A stretch of 9,515 bases of DNA, from positions 1-9,515 of the forward strand of contig CAZTPC010000026.1 of NCBI GenBank assembly GCA_964615565.1, written 5' to 3'. This DNA comes from CAZTPC01 sp964615565. GTDB lineage: Bacteria > Patescibacteriota > Saccharimonadia > Saccharimonadales > AWTP1-31. Position 1 is the stretch's first letter. Every line of letters starts with the position of its first letter. The notes beneath the pieces were generated by a model that saw only the letters and a program-made list of their open reading frames with translations, was not told where the DNA came from and ran no database searches. The position numbers were made by a program, and so were the translations under genes. Of the stretch, positions 1 to 6,027 are shown piece after piece.

Positions 1-1
1 C

Positions 2-397
2 TCAGAAGGCGACATCTACTACCGAGACTCATCTGGCAACTTTACCAGGTTAGGTATTGGGTCGACAGGTCAAACATTGCGAGTTGCCTCTGGCCTGCCT
101 GCATGGGGACAGGTCATTGTAGCCACTGCAACCAAAACCAGTAGCTATACACTTGTAGCCAGCGACAACGTCATCCTGGGTGACGCTTCTGGGGGTAATG
201 TTGTTATCACCCTCCCTCTAGCTTCAATTGCAAGTGGATACCGATTCCAGATCAAAAAAATCGATAGTTCCAGTAACACCACCAGTCTGCAGTGCTCTGG
301 CGGCGATACAATTGACGGCTCAACTACGGCGGTTATCTCTGTGCAGTATCTAAGTATTACAATTGTTTCGGATGGCTCAAACTGGTACATCGTTTAG
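2..397 (+). CDS. C-terminal part of a tail-fibre-like surface/adhesin protein (5' end outside window)
   Basis: The frame is open from the first bases of the window and ends in TAG at 395-397, so only the last 131 residues of a longer protein are visible. A TTG at 77 could start translation, but the frame runs on upstream with a meaningful sequence, so I treat the gene as truncated by the window edge. The first part (GDIYYRDSSGNFTRLGIGS, then GQTLRV, then GLPAWG) matches the recurrent 'GDLLYRDASG...GTAGQVLTVSGGLPAW' module of phage tail fibres and similar bacterial surface proteins. The last 80 residues (ASDNVILGDASGGNVVITLP ... DGSNWYIV) look like the beta-rich C-terminal tail domain of the same proteins. 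No membrane segment is seen. The stop is one base from the next ATG, so it probably shares an operon with the DUF916-like gene. Role inferred: an exposed fibre or adhesin. A prophage remnant is the alternative, but no phage genes flank it. Confidence 0.72.
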   Translation, partial: SEGDIYYRDSSGNFTRLGIGSTGQTLRVASGLPAWGQVIVATATKTSSYTLVASDNVILGDASGGNVVITLPLASIASGYRFQIKKIDSSSNTTSLQCSGGDTIDGSTTAVISVQYLSITIVSDGSNWYIV

Positions 398-398
398 C

Positions 399-1328
399 AT
401 GAAGCTAAGCAAACTTACGCGTCGAATACTTGTAGCTGTTTTGGCTATTTGTTTATTTGTGACAACCTTTAGTGCTACCAGCCGAGTAAGTGCTGTAGAA
501 AATAATCTAGCTAAGGACACCGGTCTGCGGATCACACCGTTGCGTAGCAAACCAAGCCAAAAACCAGGCTCGACTACGTCTGGGTCAATTACCATAACTA
601 ACACAACCAGCGCACCTATGACCGTAGCCTTGAGTGTGGAACGATTTCAAACCATAGATGAAGATTATAACTACAGCTTTTCTAAAGGTGAGCATACCGA
701 TTGGGTACGCCTTACTGACAAGTCAGTCGTGCTGGAGCCCAAAACATCCAAAACCGTACCATACAGCTTGGCAGTCCCGGTAAACGCTCCTCCGGGAGGC
801 TACTACTTTGCTATGTTCGCAAGTACCGAGAACAAACCATCCTCAACTAACTTCACCGAGGTAAAACGCGTGTCGTCATTAGTGTATCTAGAAGTTAGCG
901 GCAAAGTGAAAAAGTCAGTTACCTTACTAGGCTCGGATGCCTCCTGGTTACTGGTTAAACACAATTTAACCCTGGCCACTCGTTTGCATAACGTGGGCAA
1001 TACCCACTACCCTTCTCGCTTCAGAATAGACGTTAAAGGGATGTTCGGCTGGCCAAAGACCTCCAGCCAAAAAGAGGCCCTAATCTTGCCAAGTACTATC
1101 CGCCGCGTGGTTGCCGATGTACCATTCCCCTCTGTGCCCGGGGCCTACACCGTTACTGTCACCTTCGCACCCCCTCAAGGTGGCCCAAACGAGACAGCAA
1201 AAATAAAAGTACTCTACACACCGATTTGGTTTATTGCCGTACTGACGTTAGTACTGTCATCACTTGCCTATTGGCTCATCGGAAAACGTCGGGCTAGTCG
1301 ACATTACTGGCATACAAAAACTAGTTAG
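399..1328 (+). CDS. Secreted, C-terminally membrane-anchored DUF916-like (WxL-interacting-protein-like) surface protein
   Basis: The product has 309 residues. I chose ATG 399 because it directly precedes a good signal peptide (MKLSKLTRR, a hydrophobic core, VSA at about residue 32). The frame extends upstream to TTG 363, but that would add a non-signal-like N-terminus inside the previous gene. The mature part has two beta domains. Residues 40-145 resemble DUF916: a GLRITPLRSKPSQKPGSTTS strand start, an ITNTTSAPMTV motif, VVLEPKTSKTVPYSL and PPGGYYFAMF. Residues 160-272 resemble the second (DUF3324-like) domain, with HNVGNTHYPS and VKGMFGW. A membrane helix at about 275-294 is followed by a KRRASRH tail, giving an N-out, C-in anchor. 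In Gram-positive WxL loci such proteins bind peptidoglycan and hold WxL proteins; that role here is inferred. Its stop is one base after the previous gene's stop region (TAG, C, ATG) and no Shine-Dalgarno is seen, so translation is probably coupled. It is paralogous to the gene at 3035-4015. Confidence 0.75.
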   Translation: MKLSKLTRRILVAVLAICLFVTTFSATSRVSAVENNLAKDTGLRITPLRSKPSQKPGSTTSGSITITNTTSAPMTVALSVERFQTIDEDYNYSFSKGEHTDWVRLTDKSVVLEPKTSKTVPYSLAVPVNAPPGGYYFAMFASTENKPSSTNFTEVKRVSSLVYLEVSGKVKKSVTLLGSDASWLLVKHNLTLATRLHNVGNTHYPSRFRIDVKGMFGWPKTSSQKEALILPSTIRRVVADVPFPSVPGAYTVTVTFAPPQGGPNETAKIKVLYTPIWFIAVLTLVLSSLAYWLIGKRRASRHYWHTKTS

Positions 1329-1909
1329 TCTGTCTGCGGAGCTGCGGTGTAGACTACTGAGCCAACATAATTACCCGCAGGTTTTTGGTTATCTACCTTT
1401 ACTCCATAGGTAAACGCTGTTTGATCACCAGAAGAATACGGTCCTGTGGCAGATTTGACCAGAACATTGCTGGTAGTGATACCAGTAAAATTTGTTGCTG
1501 ATCCGACAGTGTTATAGCCCCAGGTATTTACCGCGAGAGCAGCGTTAGAGATGTTAGCACTAGCTGGCAGACTAGCCGGGCCGTTGACCATCGAGGAGTT
1601 ACTGAGTGCACGGATATATAAGCTGTAACCAACGACATCCGTAGAAGTGACCGTAACAGTATTCGAGCCTGTGCCTACAACACCCACATCGGTTGGCGTT
1701 ACCTGGATCGAAACATTACCACCAGTAGAAATAGACAGGCTTGTCTGGGAACCATAGGGAACATTTGCGCCATATACCCCTTTCCCGTATGGCTGCGCAA
1801 CAACCGCACCAGGAAACACAATAAGTGTAGTCATAAATAACACAATAACGGCTATGCCGCGCCAACAGTGTCTCACCATATATAATGTTTGGCTTTCATG
1901 CTTGATCAT
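1325..1909 (-). CDS. Small secreted WxL-like beta protein
   Basis: The product has 194 residues if it starts at ATG 1909, or 184 from ATG 1879. I prefer 1909 because a minus-strand TATAAT (1922-1917) ends exactly 7 nt before it, fitting a leaderless mRNA; neither start has a Shine-Dalgarno. With 1879 the signal peptide has a shorter, more usual n-region (MVRHCWRG), so this stays open. A hydrophobic core ends at AVVA. The mature part of about 155 residues is Gly/Ser/Thr/Val-rich beta sequence. It includes VTVTSTDVVGYSLYIRALS, NTWGYNTVGSATNFTGI and a terminal KPAGNYVGSVVYTAAP. Spacing and placement resemble the WxL domain (GWxLxA ... AGxYxxxLxWxL), but with Tyr at both Trp positions. There is no membrane anchor, so it is probably held by a partner. 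It converges on the DUF916-like gene, the two stops overlapping in TTAG (1325-1328), and diverges from the larger secreted protein. Function inferred from context only. Confidence 0.68.
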   Translation of the reverse strand: MIKHESQTLYMVRHCWRGIAVIVLFMTTLIVFPGAVVAQPYGKGVYGANVPYGSQTSLSISTGGNVSIQVTPTDVGVVGTGSNTVTVTSTDVVGYSLYIRALSNSSMVNGPASLPASANISNAALAVNTWGYNTVGSATNFTGITTSNVLVKSATGPYSSGDQTAFTYGVKVDNQKPAGNYVGSVVYTAAPQTD

Positions 1910-1918
1910 TGATATCAT
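1889..1918 (+). promoter_or_regulatory. Candidate promoter of the large WxL-like gene (leaderless)
   Basis: TTGGCT (1889-1894), an 18-bp spacer and TATCAT (1913-1918) lie 7 nt before ATG 1926, so the first transcribed base would be at or next to the A of the start codon. A perfect TATAAT at 1881-1886 further upstream is an alternative that would give a leader of about 33 nt, but it has no recognisable -35 and no Shine-Dalgarno would follow. The -35 lies inside the coding region of the divergent gene. Confidence 0.4.
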
Positions 1919-1945
1919 TATAAGCATGATTAGTTTGAAGGAGAA
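1917..1945 (-). promoter_or_regulatory. Candidate promoter of the small WxL-like gene (leaderless)
   Basis: On the minus strand a consensus TATAAT occupies 1922-1917 and ATG 1909 follows after 7 nt. The -35 is poor (TTCTCC at 1945-1940 with a 17-bp spacer). This -10 box overlaps the plus-strand -10 box by two bases, so the two promoters could not be used at the same time on one DNA molecule. An inverted repeat, CATGCTT (1897-1903) and AAGCATG (1922-1928), brackets both -10 elements and could be an operator. Confidence 0.4.
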
Positions 1946-2948
1946 AGCGAGGCGAGTTTCGCTTTGGGTGAGCACTTTTGTTCTGACCGGCGTTAGCTTC
2001 TTCACAATGGTAGCAACGGCAAACGCTGCCCAGATTACTGGCAGAAGTCTAACACTTGGCAGTTCTGTTGCCTCGACTGCGACTACCTATACCTTTAGTT
2101 TTACGTTGCCATCATCAACTGTATTGCAATCTGCCGAAGCAGTTATTTGTACAACTGCAAGCGGTACTTGCACGACACCTTCTGGATTCGTTAACAGCTC
2201 AGCTACATTACCCTCACAGCCAACCAACTTGGGTGATGCATCTGGCTGGACCGTTAACAACTCGACCGGGGGTAGCTTACGCCTAAAGAAGACGGGCAAC
2301 TCTGCAGCTCCAACCGGCACTACATCTATAGTCTTTGGGAACGTTACCAACCCAAGTGCAACCAACAGTACTTTCTACGCTCGACTTGCCACATATTCGG
2401 GCGACGACTGGACTGGCTCTGTTGATAGCGGCGTTGTTGCATCATCTACTGCTGGACAGATCACGGTGACCGCTAGTGTGGATGAAACTCTGACTTTTAC
2501 GCTTTCTAGCGCTACTGTGGCCCTGGGTACAATCACACCAAGCACTACCGGCTCTGGGACTTCGACTATGAGCGCATCAACCAACGCTACAAGCGGGTAT
2601 GCCATCACTGTGAATGGCTCAACGCTTACTTCAGGCGCCAACACCATTACTGCACTAGCTTCAAATACAGCATCAACCCAGGGAACAAGTCAGTTCGGTA
2701 TTAACCTAAAAGCTAACACCACACCAAGTGTTGGATCAAATGTTAGTGGTGGCGGATCTGGAACCGCTACAGCCAACTACAACACTGCCGACTCATTCCG
2801 TTTTGTATCTGGAGACACTGTTGCCTCATCTAATGCGCCGACCAACTCGAATACCTACACCGTTAGCTATATTGCCAATGTTGGCGGTGCACAGGCGGCT
2901 GGTTCATACAGCACAACGCTTACCTATATTGCGACCGCCACATTCTAA
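1926..2948 (+). CDS. Large secreted WxL-like Ser/Thr-rich beta surface protein
   Basis: The product has 340 residues. I chose ATG 1926 because it gives a normal signal peptide (MISLKEKARR, a hydrophobic stretch, ATANAA at about residue 35). The frame runs upstream to 1854, but those residues would overlap the divergent gene. The mature protein falls into two beta modules. Residues 36-185 (LTLGSSVASTATTYTFSF ... GNVTNPSATNSTFYARLATY) contain a Cys pair, VICTTASGTC, that could form a disulfide. Residues 190-340 contain ITVTASVDETLTF, GYAITVNGSTLTSG, SQFGINLKANTTPSVG and the terminal AGSYSTTLTYIATATF. The second module has WxL-like spacing with Tyr instead of Trp (GYAI and LTYIA), as in its divergent neighbour. 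There is no C-terminal anchor or sortase motif, so surface retention probably depends on a DUF916-like partner. Such proteins are common in Candidate Phyla Radiation genomes, usually as 'hypothetical'. Role inferred: a displayed structural or adhesive protein. Confidence 0.7.
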   Translation: MISLKEKARRVSLWVSTFVLTGVSFFTMVATANAAQITGRSLTLGSSVASTATTYTFSFTLPSSTVLQSAEAVICTTASGTCTTPSGFVNSSATLPSQPTNLGDASGWTVNNSTGGSLRLKKTGNSAAPTGTTSIVFGNVTNPSATNSTFYARLATYSGDDWTGSVDSGVVASSTAGQITVTASVDETLTFTLSSATVALGTITPSTTGSGTSTMSASTNATSGYAITVNGSTLTSGANTITALASNTASTQGTSQFGINLKANTTPSVGSNVSGGGSGTATANYNTADSFRFVSGDTVASSNAPTNSNTYTVSYIANVGGAQAAGSYSTTLTYIATATF

Positions 2949-2988
2949 TTTACAACACCGTTTTATAGGGGTGGCGAGCCAGTAGTAG

Positions 2989-2997
2989 TGGTACAAT
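2989..2997 (+). promoter_or_regulatory. Extended -10 promoter for the second DUF916-like gene
   Basis: TGG directly followed by TACAAT (2992-2997) is an extended -10 element (TGn plus a 5/6 match). No good -35 is present, as is usual for this class. The start site would be near 3004, leaving a leader of about 30 nt that holds the AGGAG at 3021-3025. This suggests the 3035-4693 pair can be transcribed apart from the upstream secreted-protein gene. Confidence 0.4.
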
Positions 2998-3020
2998 GAG
3001 GTAACCACATTTGGGGTTGC

Positions 3021-3025
3021 AGGAG
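3021..3025 (+). promoter_or_regulatory. Ribosome binding site that fixes a TTG start
   Basis: AGGAG lies 9 nt before TTG 3035. Starting there gives MKRKLLVRLF and a clean signal peptide. The earlier in-frame TTG at 3011 lies upstream of this site and would put non-signal residues (MGLQETRF) in front, so 3035 is the better start. Confidence 0.6.
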
Positions 3026-3034
3026 ACACGTTTT

Positions 3035-4015
3035 TTGAAGCGAAAATTATTAGTACGCCTATTTGCAGTTCTTTCTATACTGTCTGTGTTTACTTTTGTG
3101 ATTGTTGGCCAAGCTCGAGCTGCAGACACAGCTGGGCCTGCTCAAGGTATCCAGATTTCCCCAGTGCTCATTGACCTCAATGCCAATAAAGGCGGAGACT
3201 ACACACTTAAAATCACCGTTACCAATGTCACGGCACAAGATCTTGTCCTTAAAGGTGCAGTTAATGACTTTAAGGCCAAAGATGAAACCGGCACTCCAGA
3301 AGTCATTCTAGACGACAGCGAGACCAGTAGCGGCTTCTCGTTCAAAAGATGGGTTAGCCTACCGCAAAACATCCCACTCAAGACCAAAGAGAGCAAAGTA
3401 GTATCTGTTGATGTCAACGTCCCTGCCGAAGCCGAGGCTGGTGGTCACTACGGCGTTGTACGTTTCACCGGTGTTCCTCCAGGCGAAGAGAATAGTAACG
3501 TTTCTATTGCAGCCAGTGTAGGAGTGCTAGTACTAGCTCGAGTCGACGGTACAATTACAGAGAGTCTGCAACTAAAGGATTTTTACATTGCCAAGAACAA
3601 CAAACGAACCAGCCTGGCACAGAATGGACCAATAGATATAGTTGAACGAATACAGAACAACGGTAATGTGCATGTTAAGCCAGAAGGCACAATCACGGTG
3701 AAGAACATGTTTGGCAGCACCGTAGCCAGTCTTCCAATCAGCAAGCCAGCTCGTAATATTCTGCCGGATAGCACTCGTAAGTTTACACAGACTTTTGGCA
3801 AGAAGTGGATGTTCGGCAAGTACACTGCCAGACTCGAAGCCAATTACGGCTATACTAACAAGACACTAACTAGTAGCTTCACCTTTTGGGTAATCCCGTA
3901 CAAGCTAATACTTATTAGCCTACTCATTATTGTTTTGCTATTCTTTATCCTCCGCAAAGGCCTTAAATACTACAACAACAAGATTGTCCAAAAAGCACTC
4001 AACGGCCGGCGGTAA
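3035..4015 (+). CDS. Second secreted, membrane-anchored DUF916-like (WxL-interacting-protein-like) protein
   Basis: The product has 326 residues and starts at a TTG placed 9 nt after AGGAG. The signal peptide is MKRKLLVRLF plus a hydrophobic core ending at ARA (about residue 29). The first beta domain (about 37-145) begins GIQISPVLIDLNANKGGDYT and carries ITVTNVTAQDLVLKG, PLKTKESKVVSVDVNVP and AGGHYGVVRF, the layout of DUF916. The second (about 160-283) carries IQNNGNVHVKPEGTITVKN followed by MFG, matching HNVGNTHYPS and VKGMFG of the 399-1328 protein. A membrane helix at about 286-306 and a basic tail (RKGLKYYNNK ... NGRR) anchor it N-out. Length and architecture match WxL-interacting proteins of Gram-positive bacteria (about 340 residues, two domains, one C-terminal helix). 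It probably forms an operon with the Ig-like gene 6 nt downstream. Inferred role: binds the cell wall or cell surface and retains the neighbouring secreted beta proteins. Confidence 0.75.
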   Translation: MKRKLLVRLFAVLSILSVFTFVIVGQARAADTAGPAQGIQISPVLIDLNANKGGDYTLKITVTNVTAQDLVLKGAVNDFKAKDETGTPEVILDDSETSSGFSFKRWVSLPQNIPLKTKESKVVSVDVNVPAEAEAGGHYGVVRFTGVPPGEENSNVSIAASVGVLVLARVDGTITESLQLKDFYIAKNNKRTSLAQNGPIDIVERIQNNGNVHVKPEGTITVKNMFGSTVASLPISKPARNILPDSTRKFTQTFGKKWMFGKYTARLEANYGYTNKTLTSSFTFWVIPYKLILISLLIIVLLFFILRKGLKYYNNKIVQKALNGRR

Positions 4016-4021
4016 AAACTC

Positions 4022-4693
4022 ATGAGGACAAAACCAGCACTCGGGGGCAAAGCTTTCTTCGTCTCGTTACTCACCGTCTTGGCAATCATCCTATTGCCAG
4101 CTGGTGTGCTGGCAGCGACACAGTCGATGAATCAATCAGTCAACGTTACGGCTATCGTACCGGGACCTCCGCCAAGCACACCAGCGATCATTACTTCCCC
4201 AAGTGATGGTACAAACGTGGCCGTTGGCCCAATCGTTATTAGTGGCACGTGTCAGCCGACTCTTGTCGTTAAGGTCTTCAATAACGACATCTTAACCGGT
4301 ACGACAACCTGCGCCAACGACGGCACCTTTACTATCAACACTACACTCACTAATTCTCTCAATGTTTTGTCGGCCCTTAACTACGACAGCCTCGACCGAG
4401 CCGGGCCAGCCTCACCAAAGGTCAACGTATACTTCCCGTCCCTGGATAATCCAAACGTATCAATTCCTGGCGGTACTTCGGGAGGCACTGGGAGAAAACC
4501 TGGCAATGGTAACAAACCTAGTTCAGGGACGCCTGCAACACCATCAACACCCACTCAACCTAACAAAGATACCGGCATCAAAGATGCATTAACCAATAGC
4601 GTAGCTGTCGCCACACTACTATCATTTTGGTTACTCAGTGTTGTGCTAGTTATCTGTCTGTTACTTCTCAAGAGACGAAGAAAGCGCTCCTAG
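4022..4693 (+). CDS. Membrane-anchored Ig-like domain surface protein
   Basis: The product has 223 residues. A signal peptide (about 1-31, ending GVLAA) is followed by one Ig-like beta domain at about 50-138. Its signature is PGPPPSTPAIITSPSDGT, VISGTCQP, VFNNDILTGTTTCANDGTF, and a closing LDRAGPASPKVNVYF. Cys77 and Cys97 could pair. A flexible Pro/Gly/Thr-rich linker (about 140-185) leads to a membrane helix at about 196-216 and the tail KRRRKRS. This signal-Ig-linker-helix layout recurs in Candidate Phyla Radiation genomes. It starts 6 nt after the stop of the DUF916-like gene with no clear Shine-Dalgarno, so it is probably translated by coupling. By position it resembles the small anchored protein that accompanies WxL and DUF916 genes in Gram-positive loci, though I see no sequence similarity to that protein. 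Binding partner unknown. Confidence 0.65.
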   Translation: MRTKPALGGKAFFVSLLTVLAIILLPAGVLAATQSMNQSVNVTAIVPGPPPSTPAIITSPSDGTNVAVGPIVISGTCQPTLVVKVFNNDILTGTTTCANDGTFTINTTLTNSLNVLSALNYDSLDRAGPASPKVNVYFPSLDNPNVSIPGGTSGGTGRKPGNGNKPSSGTPATPSTPTQPNKDTGIKDALTNSVAVATLLSFWLLSVVLVICLLLLKRRRKRS

Positions 4694-4733
4694 ACCCGAA
4701 ATAACATCGAATGGAGTAAAAAATGGAATACGT

Positions 4734-5762
4734 TTACAAAATAAGCATACTGTCGCCGTAGCTAAGGAACTGATAGTTCTCTTGTAGTGCGTGGTTGTAG
4801 GCCGGCTTTAGATGTTGCCAGCCTGCAAAGGCAGCTGCCATCATAAGCACTGTAGAGTGCGGTGCGTGAAAGTTAGTGAGCATACCGTCGACAATTGCAA
4901 ACTCGTAGCCGGGGTATATAAATATGTCTGCTTCGCCATGAGTTGGTCCTATCTGATCACCTAGTAGGTACTCTTTTGCATACTCTAGTGTTCGGGTAAC
5001 AGTTGTACCCACGGCGATCACACGTCGGCCGTCTCGTTTAGCGCGACGGATTACTTCTACGGTATCGGCGGGAATCTCAAAGTATTCTTGGTGCATTTTG
5101 TGCTTAGTTACATCATCTACCCTAATTGGCATAAAAGTTCCTAGCCCGACATGTAGCGTTACTTCGGCCACTTCGATACCGTGCATCTTTACTCGATCAA
5201 GAAGTTCGTTGGTAAGGTTAAGACTGGCCGTAGGCGCAGCAACAGAACCTGTCTCTTCGGCAAACTCGGTCTGGTATCGCTCTTTGTCTTGCTGGTCATC
5301 TTCGCGTCGCATGTATGGCGGCAATGGGATATGACCTTGCTCAACTGCAAGCTCCCAAAGATCAGTATCTGAACTAACCTGGGCCGTACCATTATCGAAA
5401 ACCTCATCTACCCGGATAGACGTCTTGCCAACAAGTAATTCTTGGCCGGGTCGAATCTTGCGTCGATACATAACAATCGAACTATGGTGATCATTCTGGT
5501 TGCCGTGCTTCTCGAGGAGTAGTAATTCTCTGTCAGCATTTTCGGTAGTCTTGGCCAACAAACGTGCAGGCAGAACTTTTGTGTTGTTAATAATAAGAAC
5601 GTCGCCAGCTTGTAGGTAGTCGTCGAGTTTTCTGTACAACCCATCCTGGATTTTTCCGTCTTGCCGGTTTAGTCGAAGCAGGCGAGTACTACCCCGCTCG
5701 GTTGGCGGATGAATGGCTATTGCCGATTCTGGCAACTGGTAGTCGTAGTCGGTTACTTTCAT
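4734..5762 (-). CDS. queA: S-adenosylmethionine:tRNA ribosyltransferase-isomerase QueA
   Basis: QueA transfers and isomerises the ribosyl part of S-adenosylmethionine onto preQ1 at position 34 of GUN-anticodon tRNAs, giving epoxyqueuosine in the cytoplasm. The 342-residue length fits the family. Motifs in order: MKVTDYDYQLPESAIA at the start, DVLIINNTKVLPARLL (54-69), GHIPLPPYMRR (143-153), YQTEFAEETGSVAAPTASLN (163-182), VTLHVGLGTFMPIRV (201-215), HKMHQEYFEI (221-230), RVIAVGTT (247-254), IFIYPGYEF (280-288), LTNFHAPHSTVLM (295-307) and YGDSML (335-340). One oddity is that the usual AAPTAGLHF reads AAPTASLNL, replacing the family's His with Asn182. The gene stands alone and converges on the surface locus, with 40 nt between stops. 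A TATACT box ends 7 nt before ATG 5762, so the mRNA is probably leaderless. No other queuosine gene is in the window. Confidence 0.95.
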   Translation of the reverse strand: MKVTDYDYQLPESAIAIHPPTERGSTRLLRLNRQDGKIQDGLYRKLDDYLQAGDVLIINNTKVLPARLLAKTTENADRELLLLEKHGNQNDHHSSIVMYRRKIRPGQELLVGKTSIRVDEVFDNGTAQVSSDTDLWELAVEQGHIPLPPYMRREDDQQDKERYQTEFAEETGSVAAPTASLNLTNELLDRVKMHGIEVAEVTLHVGLGTFMPIRVDDVTKHKMHQEYFEIPADTVEVIRRAKRDGRRVIAVGTTVTRTLEYAKEYLLGDQIGPTHGEADIFIYPGYEFAIVDGMLTNFHAPHSTVLMMAAAFAGWQHLKPAYNHALQENYQFLSYGDSMLIL

Positions 5763-5769
5763 CTGTTCT

Positions 5770-5775
5770 AGTATA
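5770..5775 (-). promoter_or_regulatory. -10 box of queA (leaderless)
   Basis: On the minus strand TATACT occupies 5775-5770 and ATG 5762 follows after 7 nt (AGAACAG). No Shine-Dalgarno is present, so the start site probably coincides with the start codon. The -35 is not clear: GTGACA at 5795-5790 matches well but the 14-bp spacer is short. Confidence 0.45.
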
Positions 5776-5900
5776 ACGTTTGAGATCTATGTCACGCTTT
5801 ATTTGTAAGAAAATTCATAGTCATATTCTGCCCTGCAAGACTACACTGAAAGTACTAAGTTAGTTTGCTAGCTTAGCTCCTACAAGTCCCACATCGGCCG

Positions 5901-5972
5901 AATAACTCCTGCGCTCCACTGGGCTATGAGAGATAAACCCAGTCGTATCAAGCTTGAGCAGCGGGAGTTATT
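5901..5972. other. 72-nt inverted-repeat element, candidate structured RNA
   Basis: The arm 5901-5916 pairs with 5956-5972 through 16 base pairs, with one G-U wobble and one bulged A. Inside, ACTGGG (5918-5923) and CCCAGT (5938-5943) form a second perfect 6-bp stem with a 14-nt loop. A plus-strand transcript through it would meet an intrinsic terminator at 5999-6022. I do not recognise it as 4.5S RNA, 6S RNA, T-box or preQ1 riboswitch. It lies upstream of the queA promoter, so it is not part of a leaderless queA mRNA. No convincing promoter was found on either side. A non-autonomous mobile element or protein-binding site is an alternative. The rest of 5763-6027 holds no gene that I can see. 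Confidence 0.5.
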
Positions 5973-5995
5973 TTAAATTATGAATCGTAGATTAC

Positions 5996-6022
5996 AAAAA
6001 CCCGGATACCCGGGTTGTTTTT
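5996..6022. terminator. Bidirectional intrinsic terminator between tRNA and the inverted-repeat element
   Basis: AACCCGG (5999-6005), loop ATAC, CCGGGTT (6010-6016) form a perfect 7-bp stem. On the minus strand it is followed by TTTTT (6000-5996), ending the tRNA transcript. On the plus strand GTTTTT follows, so it could also end a transcript of the 5901-5972 element. Confidence 0.75.
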
Positions 6023-6027
6023 ATTCG

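Noticed and set aside
1..397. Reading the left-edge module as proof of a prophage.
   Set aside because: No other phage genes are present, and the module is immediately followed by cellular surface genes.
2375..2647. Minus-strand frames of about 90 codons inside the large secreted-protein gene.
   Set aside because: They are shadows of Ser/Thr-rich codons on the other strand, with no start signals.
4723..4761. A 12-codon plus-strand ORF (ATG 4723) with GGAG upstream, after the Ig-like gene.
   Set aside because: It is too short, overlaps the 3' end of queA, and has no promoter or terminator of its own.
5804..5817. TGTAAGAAAATTCA upstream of queA resembles part of the 9373-9388 repeat region.
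   Set aside because: The half-site spacing and the final TTACA are not kept; AT-rich similarity by chance is likely.
5901..5972. Possible SRP 4.5S RNA or queuosine-sensing (preQ1) riboswitch near queA.
   Set aside because: The GGAAGG/AGCAGC-like SRP apical motif is absent. The element lies upstream of the queA promoter, so it cannot be a riboswitch in a leaderless queA mRNA.
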